NCBI RefSeq assembly: GCF_004324755.1
Contig: NZ_SDMQ01000009.1
Location: 62,001-126,000, forward strand
Origin: Propioniciclava sinopodophylli
GTDB taxonomy: Bacteria > Actinomycetota > Actinomycetes > Propionibacteriales > Propionibacteriaceae
Reading direction: 5' to 3'
Length of the DNA: 64,000 nt
In this document: in pieces, positions 45,095 to 53,744 of the stretch
Layout: every line of letters starts with the position of its first letter
Position numbering within the stretch: the first letter of the stretch is position 1
Program-made: the position numbers and the translations under genes
Notes under the pieces: model-generated
Told to the model about the DNA's origin: nothing
The model's input: only the letters and a program-made list of their open reading frames with translations
Database searches by the model: none

Positions 45095-46375
45095 TCAGTG
45101 GAACTGCGCGGACTCGGTCGAGCCGGCGAGCGCAGTGGTGGAGCTCTCCGGGTTGACGATCGTGGCGACCGCGTCGAAGTAGCCGGTGCCGACCTCGCGC
45201 TGGTGCTTGGTGGCGGTGTAGCCGCGGGACTCCGAGGCGAACTCCTCCTCCTGCAGCTTCACGTAGGCGGTCATGCCCTCGCGGGCGTAGCCGTGAGCCA
45301 GGTCGAACATCGAGTAGTTGAGCGCGTGGAAGCCGGCCAGCGTGATGAACTGGAAGGCGTAGCCCATGGCGCCCAGCTCGCGCTGGAACTTGGCGATCGT
45401 CGCGTCGTCGAGGTGCTTCTTCCAGTTGAACGACGGCGAGCAGTTGTAGGCGAGCAGCTGGTCGGGGTGCTCGGCCTTGACGGCCTCGGCGAACTGGCGG
45501 GCGTACTCGAGGTCGGGCGTGCCCGTCTCCATCCAGATCATGTCGGCGTACTCGGCGTAGGCCTTCGCGCGGGCGATCGACGGCTCGATGCCGTTCTTCA
45601 CCTTGTAGAAGCCCTCGGAGGTGCGCTCGCCGGTGAGGAACTCGCGATCGCGCTCGTCCACGTCGGACGTGATGAGGGTCGCGGCCTCGGCGTCCGTGCG
45701 GGCGATGATGACCGACGGGACGCCGGACACGTCGGCCGCGAGGCGGGCGGCGTTCAGGGTGCGCTCATGCTGCTTGGTGGGGATGAGCACCTTGCCGCCG
45801 AGGTGGCCGCACTTCTTCTCCGAGGCGAGCTGGTCCTCCCAGTGCACGCCCGCGGCGCCTGCGGCGATCATGCCCTTCATGAGCTCGTAGGCGTTGAGCG
45901 GGCCGCCGAAGCCGGCCTCGGCGTCCGCCACGATCGGGACGAGCCAGTTGTCGACCGTCGAGATGCCTTCAAGGTGCTCGATCTGGTCGGCTCGCATGAG
46001 CGCGTTGTTGATGCGGCGCACCACGGCGGGCACCGAGTTGGCCGGGTAGAGGCTCTGGTCGGGGTAGGTCTGGCCCGACAGGTTGGCGTCACCGGCGACC
46101 TGCCAGCCGGACAGGTAGATGGCGCGCAGCCCGGCTTTGACCTGCTGGACGGCCATGTTGCCGGTGAGGGCGCCCAGGGCGTTGATGTAGTGGCCGTCGC
46201 CCTGGGTGATCTCGCCCCACAGGATTTCCGCACCGCGCTTGGCGAGGGTGAACTCCTCCTGAACCTTGCCGCGCAGGCTCATCACGTCGGCGGGCGTGTA
46301 GTCGCGACGGACGGTCGCCCAGCGGGGGTTGTCCTGCCAGTCCTGCGCGAGTGTCTCGGCGGTGATCTCAGCCAT
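45095..46375 (-). CDS. aceA: Isocitrate lyase
   Basis: A 426-residue isocitrate lyase, splitting isocitrate into glyoxylate and succinate. The catalytic loop [14 protein letters not shown] with the active-site cysteine, [21 protein letters not shown] (read in parts), and [13 protein letters not shown] are present. ATG 46375 is chosen because GGAGGAAC precedes it by 3 nt; an upstream in-frame ATG at 46393 lacks a site. First gene of aceA-aceB. Shares its upstream region with the divergent RamB-type regulator. Confidence 0.98.
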   Translation of the reverse strand: MAEITAETLAQDWQDNPRWATVRRDYTPADVMSLRGKVQEEFTLAKRGAEILWGEITQGDGHYINALGALTGNMAVQQVKAGLRAIYLSGWQVAGDANLSGQTYPDQSLYPANSVPAVVRRINNALMRADQIEHLEGISTVDNWLVPIVADAEAGFGGPLNAYELMKGMIAAGAAGVHWEDQLASEKKCGHLGGKVLIPTKQHERTLNAARLAADVSGVPSVIIARTDAEAATLITSDVDERDREFLTGERTSEGFYKVKNGIEPSIARAKAYAEYADMIWMETGTPDLEYARQFAEAVKAEHPDQLLAYNCSPSFNWKKHLDDATIAKFQRELGAMGYAFQFITLAGFHALNYSMFDLAHGYAREGMTAYVKLQEEEFASESRGYTATKHQREVGTGYFDAVATIVNPESSTTALAGSTESAQFH

Positions 46376-46436
46376 GTCGTTCCTCCATTGCAACGAGTCT
46401 CGGGTACGGGATGTCCGTGCCTCGATGCGTTCATCC

Positions 46437-46450
46437 TCTCGACGTCGAGA
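46437..46450. promoter_or_regulatory. Perfect 14-bp palindrome in the aceA-regulator gap
   Basis: TCTCGACGTCGAGA is a perfect 14-bp palindrome, 62 bp upstream of the aceA ATG. It lies where transcription from the minus-strand TTGACA at 46474-46479 would start. Candidate operator for the neighbouring regulator; the binding protein is inference. Confidence 0.55.
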
Positions 46451-46473
46451 TACACCCGAGAAGGGGTTCGTCG

Positions 46474-46479
46474 TGTCAA
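46474..46479 (-). promoter_or_regulatory. Candidate -35 element of aceA
   Basis: A perfect TTGACA on the minus strand, in the gap between aceA and the regulator. The matching -10 is unclear: TGTATC lies 19 nt downstream and TATCTC 21 nt. On the plus strand the overlapping GTGTCA may serve the regulator, so the two promoters would be back-to-back. Confidence 0.4.
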
Positions 46480-46487
46480 TTTCTGAA

Positions 46488-46509
46488 GAACTTCACTAGA
46501 GTGAATTTC
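46488..46509. promoter_or_regulatory. Near-perfect palindrome abutting the regulator start codon
   Basis: TTCACT (46492-46497) and AGTGAA (46500-46505) are exact inverted repeats separated by AG. Outer GAA (46488-46490) and TTC (46507-46509) extend the dyad to 22 bp with one mismatched pair. It spans the probable -10 TAGAGT (46497-46502) and touches GTG 46510, a typical position for an autorepression operator. Confidence 0.6.
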
Positions 46510-47991
46510 GTGACCTCGTCCTCTTGGCAGCGTCGTCAGGCCCTCCCGGAGCCCGAACGGGGCGAAGACGCCTTCACCCTCGGGCGGCGCCTCAACGCCC
46601 TGCGCAAGGCCCGCCACCTCACGCTCGCCGCGGTGGCGGACGCCGTCGGCGTGGCCCCCTCGCAGCTGTCCCTGATCGAGAACGGCAAGCGCGAGGCCAA
46701 GCTGGCGACGGTGCAGGCGCTGGCCCGCCACTACGGCGTCTCCCTTGAGGAGCTGCTCGCCGGGCCCACCAGCCGGCGCACCCAGCTCGAGATCGAGCTG
46801 GAGGCGTACATGCGCTCGCCGCTGGCCACCTCGCGTGGGCTGCCGCCCATCCGGGTGGGCCCGCGGACCCCGACCGAGGTGCTCGAGTCGATGGTGGCGC
46901 TGCATCGCGAGGTGCTGCGCCTGTCGGAGCAGCACGTAGCCACGCCGGAGGAGGCGCGGAGGGCCAACACGGTGCTGCGTGGCCAGATGCGCGACCGGGG
47001 CAACTACTACGGCGAACTGGAGGCCAAGGCGTCCGAGCTGCTGGCCGGGATCCGGCACGACGGCGGCCCGGCCGGCACCAAGGAGGTCAACGCGCTGGTC
47101 CGCCACCTTGGCTTCACCATCCGCCACGTCGACGACCTGCCGCACTCGACCCGTTCGGTCATCGACCTGCGCAACCGCCGGATCTACCTTGCGCGCCAGG
47201 CGTCCACCGTCGGCCACGACCAGCGCTCGGTCCTGCTGCAGGCGCTCGGCCACCATGTGCTGGGGCACACGCCGCCCGCCGACTACGCCGAGTTCCTCGC
47301 CCAGCGCGTCGAGACCAACTACCTGGCCGGCGCTATCACGCTGCCTGAGTCCGGCGTGGTCGACCTGCTGCGGGCCGGTGCCGCCGAGCGCGACCTTGCT
47401 GTGGACACGATCAAGGAGGCCTACCACGTCTCGTGGGAGACGGCGGCCCACCGGGTCACCAACCTGGCCACGAAGCACCTGGGCATCCCGGTGCACTTCG
47501 CGAAGGTGCACGACACCGGCACCGTCTACAAGGCCTACGAGAACGACGGAACGCTGTTCCCCATGGACCCCACCGGCGCCATCGAGGGCCAGCCCGTGTG
47601 CCGCCAGTGGGCGTCGCGGCAGGTGTTCGAGCGGGGCGTCCCCGACGAGCCGTTCCACCAGTACACCGACACCCCGGCCGGCACCTACTGGGACACCGTC
47701 CGCGTCGAGCGCGCCCCCGGTGGCCGCTACTCGCTGTCGCTGGGCACCGACTTCGTCAACGCGAAGTGGTTCCGGGGCCGCGACACCCGGGTCCGGGCGA
47801 AGTCCACCTGCCCTGACGAGGCCTGCTGCCGGCGTCCGCCCGCCGACCTGCTGGCCGCGTGGGGCGGGCACGTCTGGCCCAGCGCCCGCGCGCGCACCCA
47901 CATGATGGCGGCCCTGCCCCCCGGTGCGTTCCCGGGCGTCGATGAGACGGAGGTCTACACGTTCCTGCAGGCGCACGAGGCCGAGGCGTGA
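46510..47991 (+). CDS. ramB: RamB/ScfR-type transcriptional regulator (XRE HTH with short-chain fatty acyl-regulator domain)
   Basis: A 493-residue regulator. An XRE helix-turn-helix lies at about residues 20-80 ([46 protein letters not shown]; read in parts). An IrrE/ImmA-like middle domain has a degenerate zinc site in [16 protein letters not shown]-terminal ScfR domain carries cysteines ([13 protein letters not shown]). RamB in corynebacteria and mycobacteria controls acetate metabolism, including the isocitrate lyase and malate synthase genes. Divergent position next to aceA supports the same role. GTG 46510 is favoured: a -10-like TAGAGT lies 7 nt upstream, giving a leaderless mRNA. Confidence 0.9.
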   Translation: MTSSSWQRRQALPEPERGEDAFTLGRRLNALRKARHLTLAAVADAVGVAPSQLSLIENGKREAKLATVQALARHYGVSLEELLAGPTSRRTQLEIELEAYMRSPLATSRGLPPIRVGPRTPTEVLESMVALHREVLRLSEQHVATPEEARRANTVLRGQMRDRGNYYGELEAKASELLAGIRHDGGPAGTKEVNALVRHLGFTIRHVDDLPHSTRSVIDLRNRRIYLARQASTVGHDQRSVLLQALGHHVLGHTPPADYAEFLAQRVETNYLAGAITLPESGVVDLLRAGAAERDLAVDTIKEAYHVSWETAAHRVTNLATKHLGIPVHFAKVHDTGTVYKAYENDGTLFPMDPTGAIEGQPVCRQWASRQVFERGVPDEPFHQYTDTPAGTYWDTVRVERAPGGRYSLSLGTDFVNAKWFRGRDTRVRAKSTCPDEACCRRPPADLLAAWGGHVWPSARARTHMMAALPPGAFPGVDETEVYTFLQAHEAEA

Positions 47992-48051
47992 GAGGTCCCG
48001 TGATGTGCCGCCCGGGTCCGGACGCCACGGCTGCTGCGCCGCGACGACGGA

Positions 48052-48057
48052 TACGCT
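48052..48057 (+). promoter_or_regulatory. Putative -10 element for leaderless thrC
   Basis: TACGCT lies 7 nt before GTG 48065; no Shine-Dalgarno sequence in between. Confidence 0.45.
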
Positions 48058-48064
48058 GGCCCGC

Positions 48065-49498
48065 GTGAAGTACGTCTCCACCCGTGACGCCGGCCGGACG
48101 GCGCTGCCGTTCTGCGACATCCTCCTTGAGGGGCTCGCGCCCGACGGAGGGCTGTACCTGCCCGAGTCCTACCCGCAGGTGGACGCCGCGACGCTGGCGT
48201 CCTGGCGGGAGCTGTTGGGCGCCGAAGGGTACCCCGCCCTGGCCGCGGCCGTGCTGGGGCTGTACATCGACGACATCGGTGCCGATGACCTCCGCGGCAT
48301 CTGCGAGCGCGCCTACACGGCCGAGAAGTTCTCCTCGGACGGCATCGTCGGGCTCACCGACCTGGGCGACGGCGTCCTGCTCGGACACCTGAGCAACGGC
48401 CCGACCGCCGCGTTCAAGGACATGGCGATGCAGCTGCTCGGGGAGCTGTTCGAGTACGAGCTGGAGCGCCGCGACCAGACGCTCACCATCCTCGGGGCCA
48501 CCTCGGGAGACACGGGTTCGGCGGCCGAGTACGCGATGCTCGGCAAGGACCGCGTCCGCGTGTTCATGCTGACCCCGGCCGGGCGGATGAGCCCGTTCCA
48601 GCAGGCGCAGATGTTCAGCATCGACGACCCGGCCATCGTGAACATCGCCCTCGACGGCGTGTTCGACGACTGCCAGGACCTCGTCAAGGAGGTCAACGCC
48701 GACCTGGCCTTCAAGGCCGAGCACGCGATAGGCGCGGTCAACTCGATCAACTGGGCCCGGCTCGTCGCGCAGGTCGTGTACTACGTGGCGCTGTACCTGC
48801 ACGCGACCACGGCGGACGACCAGCGGGTCACCTTCGCGGTCCCGTCCGGCAACTTCGGGAACATCTGCGCCGGCCACATCGCCCGCGAGATGGGGATCCC
48901 GATCGACACGCTCGTGCTGGCCACCAACGAGAACGATGTGCTGGCGGAGTTCTTCGACACCGGTGTCTACCGCGTGCGGGGGACCGCTGAGACGCACGAG
49001 ACGTCCTCGCCGAGCATGGACATCTCCAAGGCGTCCAACTTCGAGCGGTTCATCTTCGACCTGCTGGGCCGGGACGCCGACCAGACCCGTCGCCTGTTCG
49101 GGGAGGAGGTGCCGACCACCGGGTCGTTCGTCCTGACCGACACGCCGGAGTTCGCCGGCCTCCGGGAGCGGTTCGGGTTCGTGGCCGGGTCGAGCACGCA
49201 CGCCGACCGGGTCGCGACGATCGCCGCCGAGGCCGGACGCCATGGCTACGTGGTCGACCCGCACACCGCGGACGGGCTGAAGGTGGCTCGTGAGCTGTTG
49301 GAGCGGGAGTCGCTGACCCAGCCGGTCATCGTGCTCGAGACGGCGCTGCCGGTGAAGTTCTCCGCGACGATCGTCGAGGCGCTCGGCCACGACGTACCGC
49401 GTCCGGACCGGTTCGCCGGCATCGAGGATCTCCCGCGCCGCGTGCTGGCGCTGCCCAACGACGCGGATGCCCTGAAGCGCCTGATCGCCACGCACTGA
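48065..49498 (+). CDS. thrC: Threonine synthase
   Basis: A 477-residue PLP enzyme that converts O-phospho-L-homoserine to threonine. It belongs to the longer class (yeast/proteobacterial type) with N-terminal YVSTRDAGRTALPFCDILLEGLAPDGGLYLPE (read in parts). The PLP lysine is Lys118 in AAFKDMAMQ, the phosphate-binding loop is GATSGDTGSAAEYA, and VPSGNFGNICAGHIA follows. Start at GTG 48065 fits a leaderless transcript. No hom or thrB gene is adjacent in this window. Confidence 0.95.
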   Translation: MKYVSTRDAGRTALPFCDILLEGLAPDGGLYLPESYPQVDAATLASWRELLGAEGYPALAAAVLGLYIDDIGADDLRGICERAYTAEKFSSDGIVGLTDLGDGVLLGHLSNGPTAAFKDMAMQLLGELFEYELERRDQTLTILGATSGDTGSAAEYAMLGKDRVRVFMLTPAGRMSPFQQAQMFSIDDPAIVNIALDGVFDDCQDLVKEVNADLAFKAEHAIGAVNSINWARLVAQVVYYVALYLHATTADDQRVTFAVPSGNFGNICAGHIAREMGIPIDTLVLATNENDVLAEFFDTGVYRVRGTAETHETSSPSMDISKASNFERFIFDLLGRDADQTRRLFGEEVPTTGSFVLTDTPEFAGLRERFGFVAGSSTHADRVATIAAEAGRHGYVVDPHTADGLKVARELLERESLTQPVIVLETALPVKFSATIVEALGHDVPRPDRFAGIEDLPRRVLALPNDADALKRLIATH

Positions 49499-49533
49499 CG
49501 CGCCGCCTCGTTCGCCGCGCGGCTCCCGTGGGT

Positions 49534-49599
49534 GTGCTGCATCTTGTGTGGACGAAGTTGGTCATCACCGGGGTATTGCGTTGACACAAAATGCAGCAC
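49534..49599. repeat. 66-bp element with 16-bp terminal inverted repeats
   Basis: Left arm GTGCTGCATCTTGTGT (49534-49549) and right arm ACACAAAATGCAGCAC (49584-49599) are inverted repeats with one mismatch, separated by 34 bp. Local G+C is clearly lower than around it. It ends 1 bp before the ATG of the GNAT gene and begins 35 bp after thrC. It could be a paired operator, a long RNA hairpin or a very small mobile-element remnant. No target-site duplication is visible. Confidence 0.7.
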
Positions 49600-49600
49600 G

Positions 49601-50554
49601 ATGGAGCCCGTGATCCCCGACACCCTCACCTGGACCCACCTCACCCCTGACACGGTGCAGCAGTGGGCAGCGCTGACGAACCTGCTCGCCGAGGTCGACG
49701 GAACCGAGGAGTTCTACTCCGTGGAGGAACTCGACGAGCACGGCTTCGACCCCGAGCGTGACTCCTGGGCCGTCTGGGACGGACCGACGATGGTGGCCTT
49801 CGGGCAGCTCCGGGTCGGTCTCACGCTGGACCACGAGGGCCGAGTGCGCTGCAACTTGGACGGGGGCGTCCACCCGGAGCACCGCGGACGCGGCATCGGA
49901 CGCGCGCTCATGGACCGCATGGAGGCGCGCGCGACGGAACTGGCCGGCGAGCGGCACCCAGGGCAGCCGGCGATCTGGCGCGGCCCCGGCGGACTCGAGG
50001 GGGCGTTGGCCCGCGCCCTGTTCCTGCACCGGGGCTATGAGGTGGTGCGGTACTTCAACCTGCTGGGTCGCCCCCTGTCGGGCGACATCCCGCGGGTGGA
50101 CTCCGACGCCCCGCTGCTGTCGCCCGGGCCCGAGCACGAGGAGGCGACCCGCCTCGCGCACAACGCGGCGTTCGCCGACCACTGGGGATCGGCGCCCGCC
50201 AGCCCCGAGCGGTGGCGCGACACGTGGACGGCGCGTTCGAACCGGATGGACGTCTCGACGGTGGCCGTCGACCCGGCCGATCCGACCCGCGTCCTCGCGT
50301 ACGTGCTGGCCGCGCAGTGGGTCCCCCGCGAGCTCTACGTGAACCTCGTCGGCACCGTGCCGGACGCCCGGGGTCGGGGCCTGGCTGCTGCCGCGCTGGC
50401 ACGCACGATGGCGCTGGCCGCCGAGACCGGCGAGTACGACGTCATCGAACTCGACGTCGACTCCGACAGCCCCACCGGCGCGACGCGCCTCTACGACCGG
50501 CTCGGCTTCGCGCACAAGAAGACTTGGGCGACGATGCAGCGCGCCGCGCGCTGA
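49601..50554 (+). CDS. Tandem GNAT-domain N-acetyltransferase
   Basis: A 317-residue protein with two GNAT folds. The first, about residues 1-165, has the acetyl-CoA loop HPEHRGRGIGRALMDRME. The second, about 170-317, has GTVPDARGRGLAAAALARTMALA and ends YDRLGFAHKKTWATM. The tandem layout is shared with mycothiol synthase MshD and its many relatives in actinobacteria, but the substrate is not evident. ATG 49601 directly follows the right arm of the inverted repeat; GTG 49610 is an alternative start. Confidence 0.85.
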   Translation: MEPVIPDTLTWTHLTPDTVQQWAALTNLLAEVDGTEEFYSVEELDEHGFDPERDSWAVWDGPTMVAFGQLRVGLTLDHEGRVRCNLDGGVHPEHRGRGIGRALMDRMEARATELAGERHPGQPAIWRGPGGLEGALARALFLHRGYEVVRYFNLLGRPLSGDIPRVDSDAPLLSPGPEHEEATRLAHNAAFADHWGSAPASPERWRDTWTARSNRMDVSTVAVDPADPTRVLAYVLAAQWVPRELYVNLVGTVPDARGRGLAAAALARTMALAAETGEYDVIELDVDSDSPTGATRLYDRLGFAHKKTWATMQRAAR

Positions 50555-50557
50555 GGG

Positions 50558-51043
50558 TTACGCCCCGGCGATGGCCCTCTCGATGGTGGCCACGTCGATC
50601 TTTTGCATCGGCATCATCGCCGCGAGGGCGCGTTCGGCCACGCCCGGCTCGTCCGACATCATCGCCTCCGACAGCACCCGCGGGGTGATCTGCCAAGAGA
50701 GGCCCCAGCGGTCCTTGCACCAGCCGCACTGGCTCTCCTGGCCGCCGTTCCCGACGATGGCGTCCCAGTAGCGGTCGGTCTCGGCCTGGTCCTCGGTCAG
50801 GATCTGGAACGAGAACGCCTCGCTGTGCCGGAACTGTGGACCGCCGTTGAGCCCGATGCACGGGATCCCGCACACCGTGAACTCGACCGTCAGCACGTCG
50901 CCCTGCTTGCCGTCGGGGAAGTCGGTGGGGGCGGTGCGCACGGCGTCCACCCGGCTGTCGGGGAACACCGAGGCGTAGAACCGTGCCGCGTCCTCGGCGT
51001 CCTTGTCGTACCACAGGCAGATCGTGTTCTTGGCCAGTGCCAT
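50558..51043 (-). CDS. VOC-family protein (PhnB-like)
   Basis: A 161-residue single-module glyoxalase-fold protein similar to PhnB/3-dmu-9_3-mt proteins: TICLWYDKDAEDAARFYASVFPDS at the start, VEFTVCGIPCIGLNGGP, and QCGWCKDRWGLSWQITPRVL (read in parts). Start ATG 51043 is behind GGAG at 7-8 nt. Convergent with the GNAT gene (3-bp gap). Biochemical role unknown for most members. Confidence 0.87.
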   Translation of the reverse strand: MALAKNTICLWYDKDAEDAARFYASVFPDSRVDAVRTAPTDFPDGKQGDVLTVEFTVCGIPCIGLNGGPQFRHSEAFSFQILTEDQAETDRYWDAIVGNGGQESQCGWCKDRWGLSWQITPRVLSEAMMSDEPGVAERALAAMMPMQKIDVATIERAIAGA

Positions 51044-51139
51044 CGCCGTCTCCTTCGTTCGACCCGTCCACGCCAATCCCGACGATTCCTCCAGAACAAG
51101 CATGGTCGCGGCCCATCCTGCGTGGTAGGTATGGGGTGC

Positions 51140-53110
51140 ATGAGCACGCCCATCGAGGACTACGCCCTGCTCGCCGACCTGATGACGGGGCCGCTGGTCT
51201 CGCGCGACGGGTCGATCGACTGGCTCTGCTTCCCGCGGTTCGACTCCGGCGCGATCTTCACCGCGATCCTCGGCACCCCGGACGATGGACGCTGGAAGCT
51301 CTCCATCGCCGGCGGACAGGTCCTCGAACGCCGCTACCTCGACCACTCGTTCGTCCTGGAGACGCTGTGGCGCTCCGACACCGGGCTGGCGCGGGTCGTC
51401 GACTTCCTGCCGCCCAGCAGTGACCACGCCGACATCGTCCGGCACGTGGAGTGCCTCGAGGGCAGCGTCGTCGTCGAGCACGACCTCATCATCCGCTTCG
51501 AGTACGGCGCCCGGACGCCGTGGGTCCGGCAGGTCGACTCGTTCGGTGGGAAGGCCCTCTACGCGGTGGCGGGACCCAACGCCGTCCAGCTGACGGGCCC
51601 CGCGCTGTCCCCGGCGGCCGAGGCGGACTCCCACGCCGGGCACCACAGCGGTGCCCCGGCCGACCACCTGGTGGGTCGCTTCCCCCTCCAGGAGGGGGAC
51701 AAGGCCGACTGGGTGATGACCTGGTCGCACTCGTACCACAAGGCCCCGGAGCCGGTGGATCCCGCCCGGGCGCTCACCGACGCGCTCCAGTTCTGGGGCG
51801 ACTGGTCGTCCAACCTGGAACCCGAGGCGTCCGGCTGCCCGCCGCAGTACCGCCACCTGGTCATGCGGTCGCTGCTGGTCCTGCGGGCCCTGACGCACAC
51901 CGAGACGGGCGGCATCGTGGCCGCACCCACGGCGTCCCTGCCGGAGGAGTTCGGGGGGTCTCGCAACTGGGACTACCGCTTCACCTGGTTGCGCGATGCG
52001 GCGTTCACGATCGAGGCGATGATCGCCCACGACTTCCTCGACGGCGCGCGGCTGTGGCGGTCGTGGTTGTTGCGCGCCATCGCCGGCGAACCGGAGGAGA
52101 TCCGGATCATGTACGGCCTGGGCGGGGAGAAGCAGTTGCCCGAGATGGAACTGGACCACCTGGCCGGGTACGAGGGCTCGCGCCCGGTCCGGATCGGGAA
52201 CGGGGCGGCCGACCAGTACCAGGCCGACGTCGCGGGCGAGGTGATGATCGCGCTGGCCAAGCTGCGCGACGCGGGTCAGGCCGAGACCCACTACAGCTGG
52301 GGGATGCAGCGCAACCTCATCCAGTACTGCATCAAGAACTTCGACCGCCCCGACCACGGCATCTGGGAGATGCGCGGCGACCTCCACTTCTTCACCCACG
52401 GGCGGGCGATGATGTGGGCGGCGTTCGACCTGGGCATCAAGGCGGTCCGGGAGCACAGCCTCGAAGGGGACGTCGACACATGGTGCGCGTACCGCGACCG
52501 GCTGGAGAAGGAGATCTGGGAACGCGGCTTCGACGCCGAGCGCAACACCTTCACCCAGACCTACGACGGCACCGAGGTGGACGCCTCCCTGCTGCAGCTC
52601 ACGCACGCTGGCTTCATCGCGCCCGACCACCCCGCCATGCTGGGCACCGTCGCCGCCATCGAGCGGGACCTCCAGGACCCGTCCGGCCTCATCCGCCGCT
52701 ACCGGACCGAGACCGGCACCGACGGCCTCGCCGGCCACGAGTACCCGTTCCTGATCTGCTCGTTCTGGCTGGTGGAGCAGTACGCGCTGTCCGGACGCCG
52801 CGAGGACGCCGAACGCCTCATGGACACCCTCGTCGGCTGCGCCAACGACCTGGGGCTGCTCGCTGAGGAGTACGACCCGCAGTCGCGGCGCCTGGCGGGG
52901 AACTTCCCGCAGGCCTTCAGCCACCTCGGCCTCATCCGCGCCGCGGACGCGCTGTCGGGGCAGAGCCAGGACGAGTCCGTGGGCAGCTCGGGTCCGAAAC
53001 CCCGGGCCGGCCGCTCCGACGCGGGGCCCCAGGCCGGCAGTGAGCCGGCCACCCAGGCCAGGGCGGAGGAGCCGACGCGTCAGACCGGTCCGGACGAGCC
53101 GGCCGGGTAG
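51140..53110 (+). CDS. GH15-family glycoside hydrolase (trehalase/glucoamylase-like)
   Basis: A 656-residue (alpha/alpha)6-barrel enzyme of GH15. An N-terminal domain opens with PIEDYALLADLMTGPLVSRDGSIDWLCFPRFDSGA (read in parts). The catalytic barrel starts at GGSRNWDYRFTWLRDAAFT. Expected catalytic glutamates lie in HGIWEMRG (acid) and LLAEEYDPQ (base). Closest described relatives include the mycobacterial GH15 trehalase, so alpha,alpha-trehalose is a reasonable but unproven substrate. ATG 51131 is an alternative start. The Ala/Pro-rich tail overlaps the converging hypothetical gene by 31 bp. Confidence 0.88.
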   Translation: MSTPIEDYALLADLMTGPLVSRDGSIDWLCFPRFDSGAIFTAILGTPDDGRWKLSIAGGQVLERRYLDHSFVLETLWRSDTGLARVVDFLPPSSDHADIVRHVECLEGSVVVEHDLIIRFEYGARTPWVRQVDSFGGKALYAVAGPNAVQLTGPALSPAAEADSHAGHHSGAPADHLVGRFPLQEGDKADWVMTWSHSYHKAPEPVDPARALTDALQFWGDWSSNLEPEASGCPPQYRHLVMRSLLVLRALTHTETGGIVAAPTASLPEEFGGSRNWDYRFTWLRDAAFTIEAMIAHDFLDGARLWRSWLLRAIAGEPEEIRIMYGLGGEKQLPEMELDHLAGYEGSRPVRIGNGAADQYQADVAGEVMIALAKLRDAGQAETHYSWGMQRNLIQYCIKNFDRPDHGIWEMRGDLHFFTHGRAMMWAAFDLGIKAVREHSLEGDVDTWCAYRDRLEKEIWERGFDAERNTFTQTYDGTEVDASLLQLTHAGFIAPDHPAMLGTVAAIERDLQDPSGLIRRYRTETGTDGLAGHEYPFLICSFWLVEQYALSGRREDAERLMDTLVGCANDLGLLAEEYDPQSRRLAGNFPQAFSHLGLIRAADALSGQSQDESVGSSGPKPRAGRSDAGPQAGSEPATQARAEEPTRQTGPDEPAG

Positions 53111-53637
53111 TCCAGCAGCGGCTGGTCGGCCCAGGCGGCGAGGACCTCCTCGGTGATCCGCCAGCCCTCCTCGACGCCGTCCCCGCGGACGGTGAAGGTG
53201 GGGTCCCCCTCGAGGATCCAGCGGATGACCGACCCGTACGCCGTGAGGGCGGGATCCGGCATGGACGAACTGACCGTCACGCGTGAGCGTCCGCGGCTGT
53301 CGAACGGGCCGCCGACGTTGAGGCCGAACTGCAGGTGCTCGTCCTCGAAACCCATGCACACCGTGTTCGGTGGCAGGTCGCGCGACAGGCCCGCGTAGGT
53401 GTGCGGTGGCTGCCTGAAGGTGACGAGGATCTCCTGGCGCGGGTCGCCGATGCCCCCAAGTGGGAGCGGCACGACCTCGCCGACGACGAGTGGTGGAACG
53501 CGCGAGAGCCCCTCCTCTACGGACCCGAGCGCGTGCATGATCTCCGCGACGTCTTCCGGGCGCTCCTCGACCAGCGACCGGAGCAAGCTGCACAACTCCG
53601 GCTCTCGCGTCCGGATGGACCCCTGGCTTTGACGCAT
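53080..53637 (-). CDS. Hypothetical protein
   Basis: A 185-residue protein without a recognised family. It begins with an acidic helical segment (EPELCSLLRSLVEERPEDVAEIMHAL). The middle is beta-rich (EVVPLPLGGIGDPRQEILVTF, DLPPNTVCMGFEDEHLQFGLN; read in parts), and the end is acidic with Trp (EEVLAAWADQPLLDYPAG). No signal peptide or membrane helix. No clear ribosome-binding site. It converges on, and overlaps by 31 bp, the GH15 gene. Confidence 0.6.
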   Translation of the reverse strand: MRQSQGSIRTREPELCSLLRSLVEERPEDVAEIMHALGSVEEGLSRVPPLVVGEVVPLPLGGIGDPRQEILVTFRQPPHTYAGLSRDLPPNTVCMGFEDEHLQFGLNVGGPFDSRGRSRVTVSSSMPDPALTAYGSVIRWILEGDPTFTVRGDGVEEGWRITEEVLAAWADQPLLDYPAGSSGPV

Positions 53638-53744
53638 TCACGTCGAGGTGTTGAGTGCCGCTACGACGCAATCTACGCGTCGCCCGAATTCGGCGTCGTG
53701 GACGTTCAACATCTCTGGGGGGAAGCCATCGAAGCGGGCAGCGA

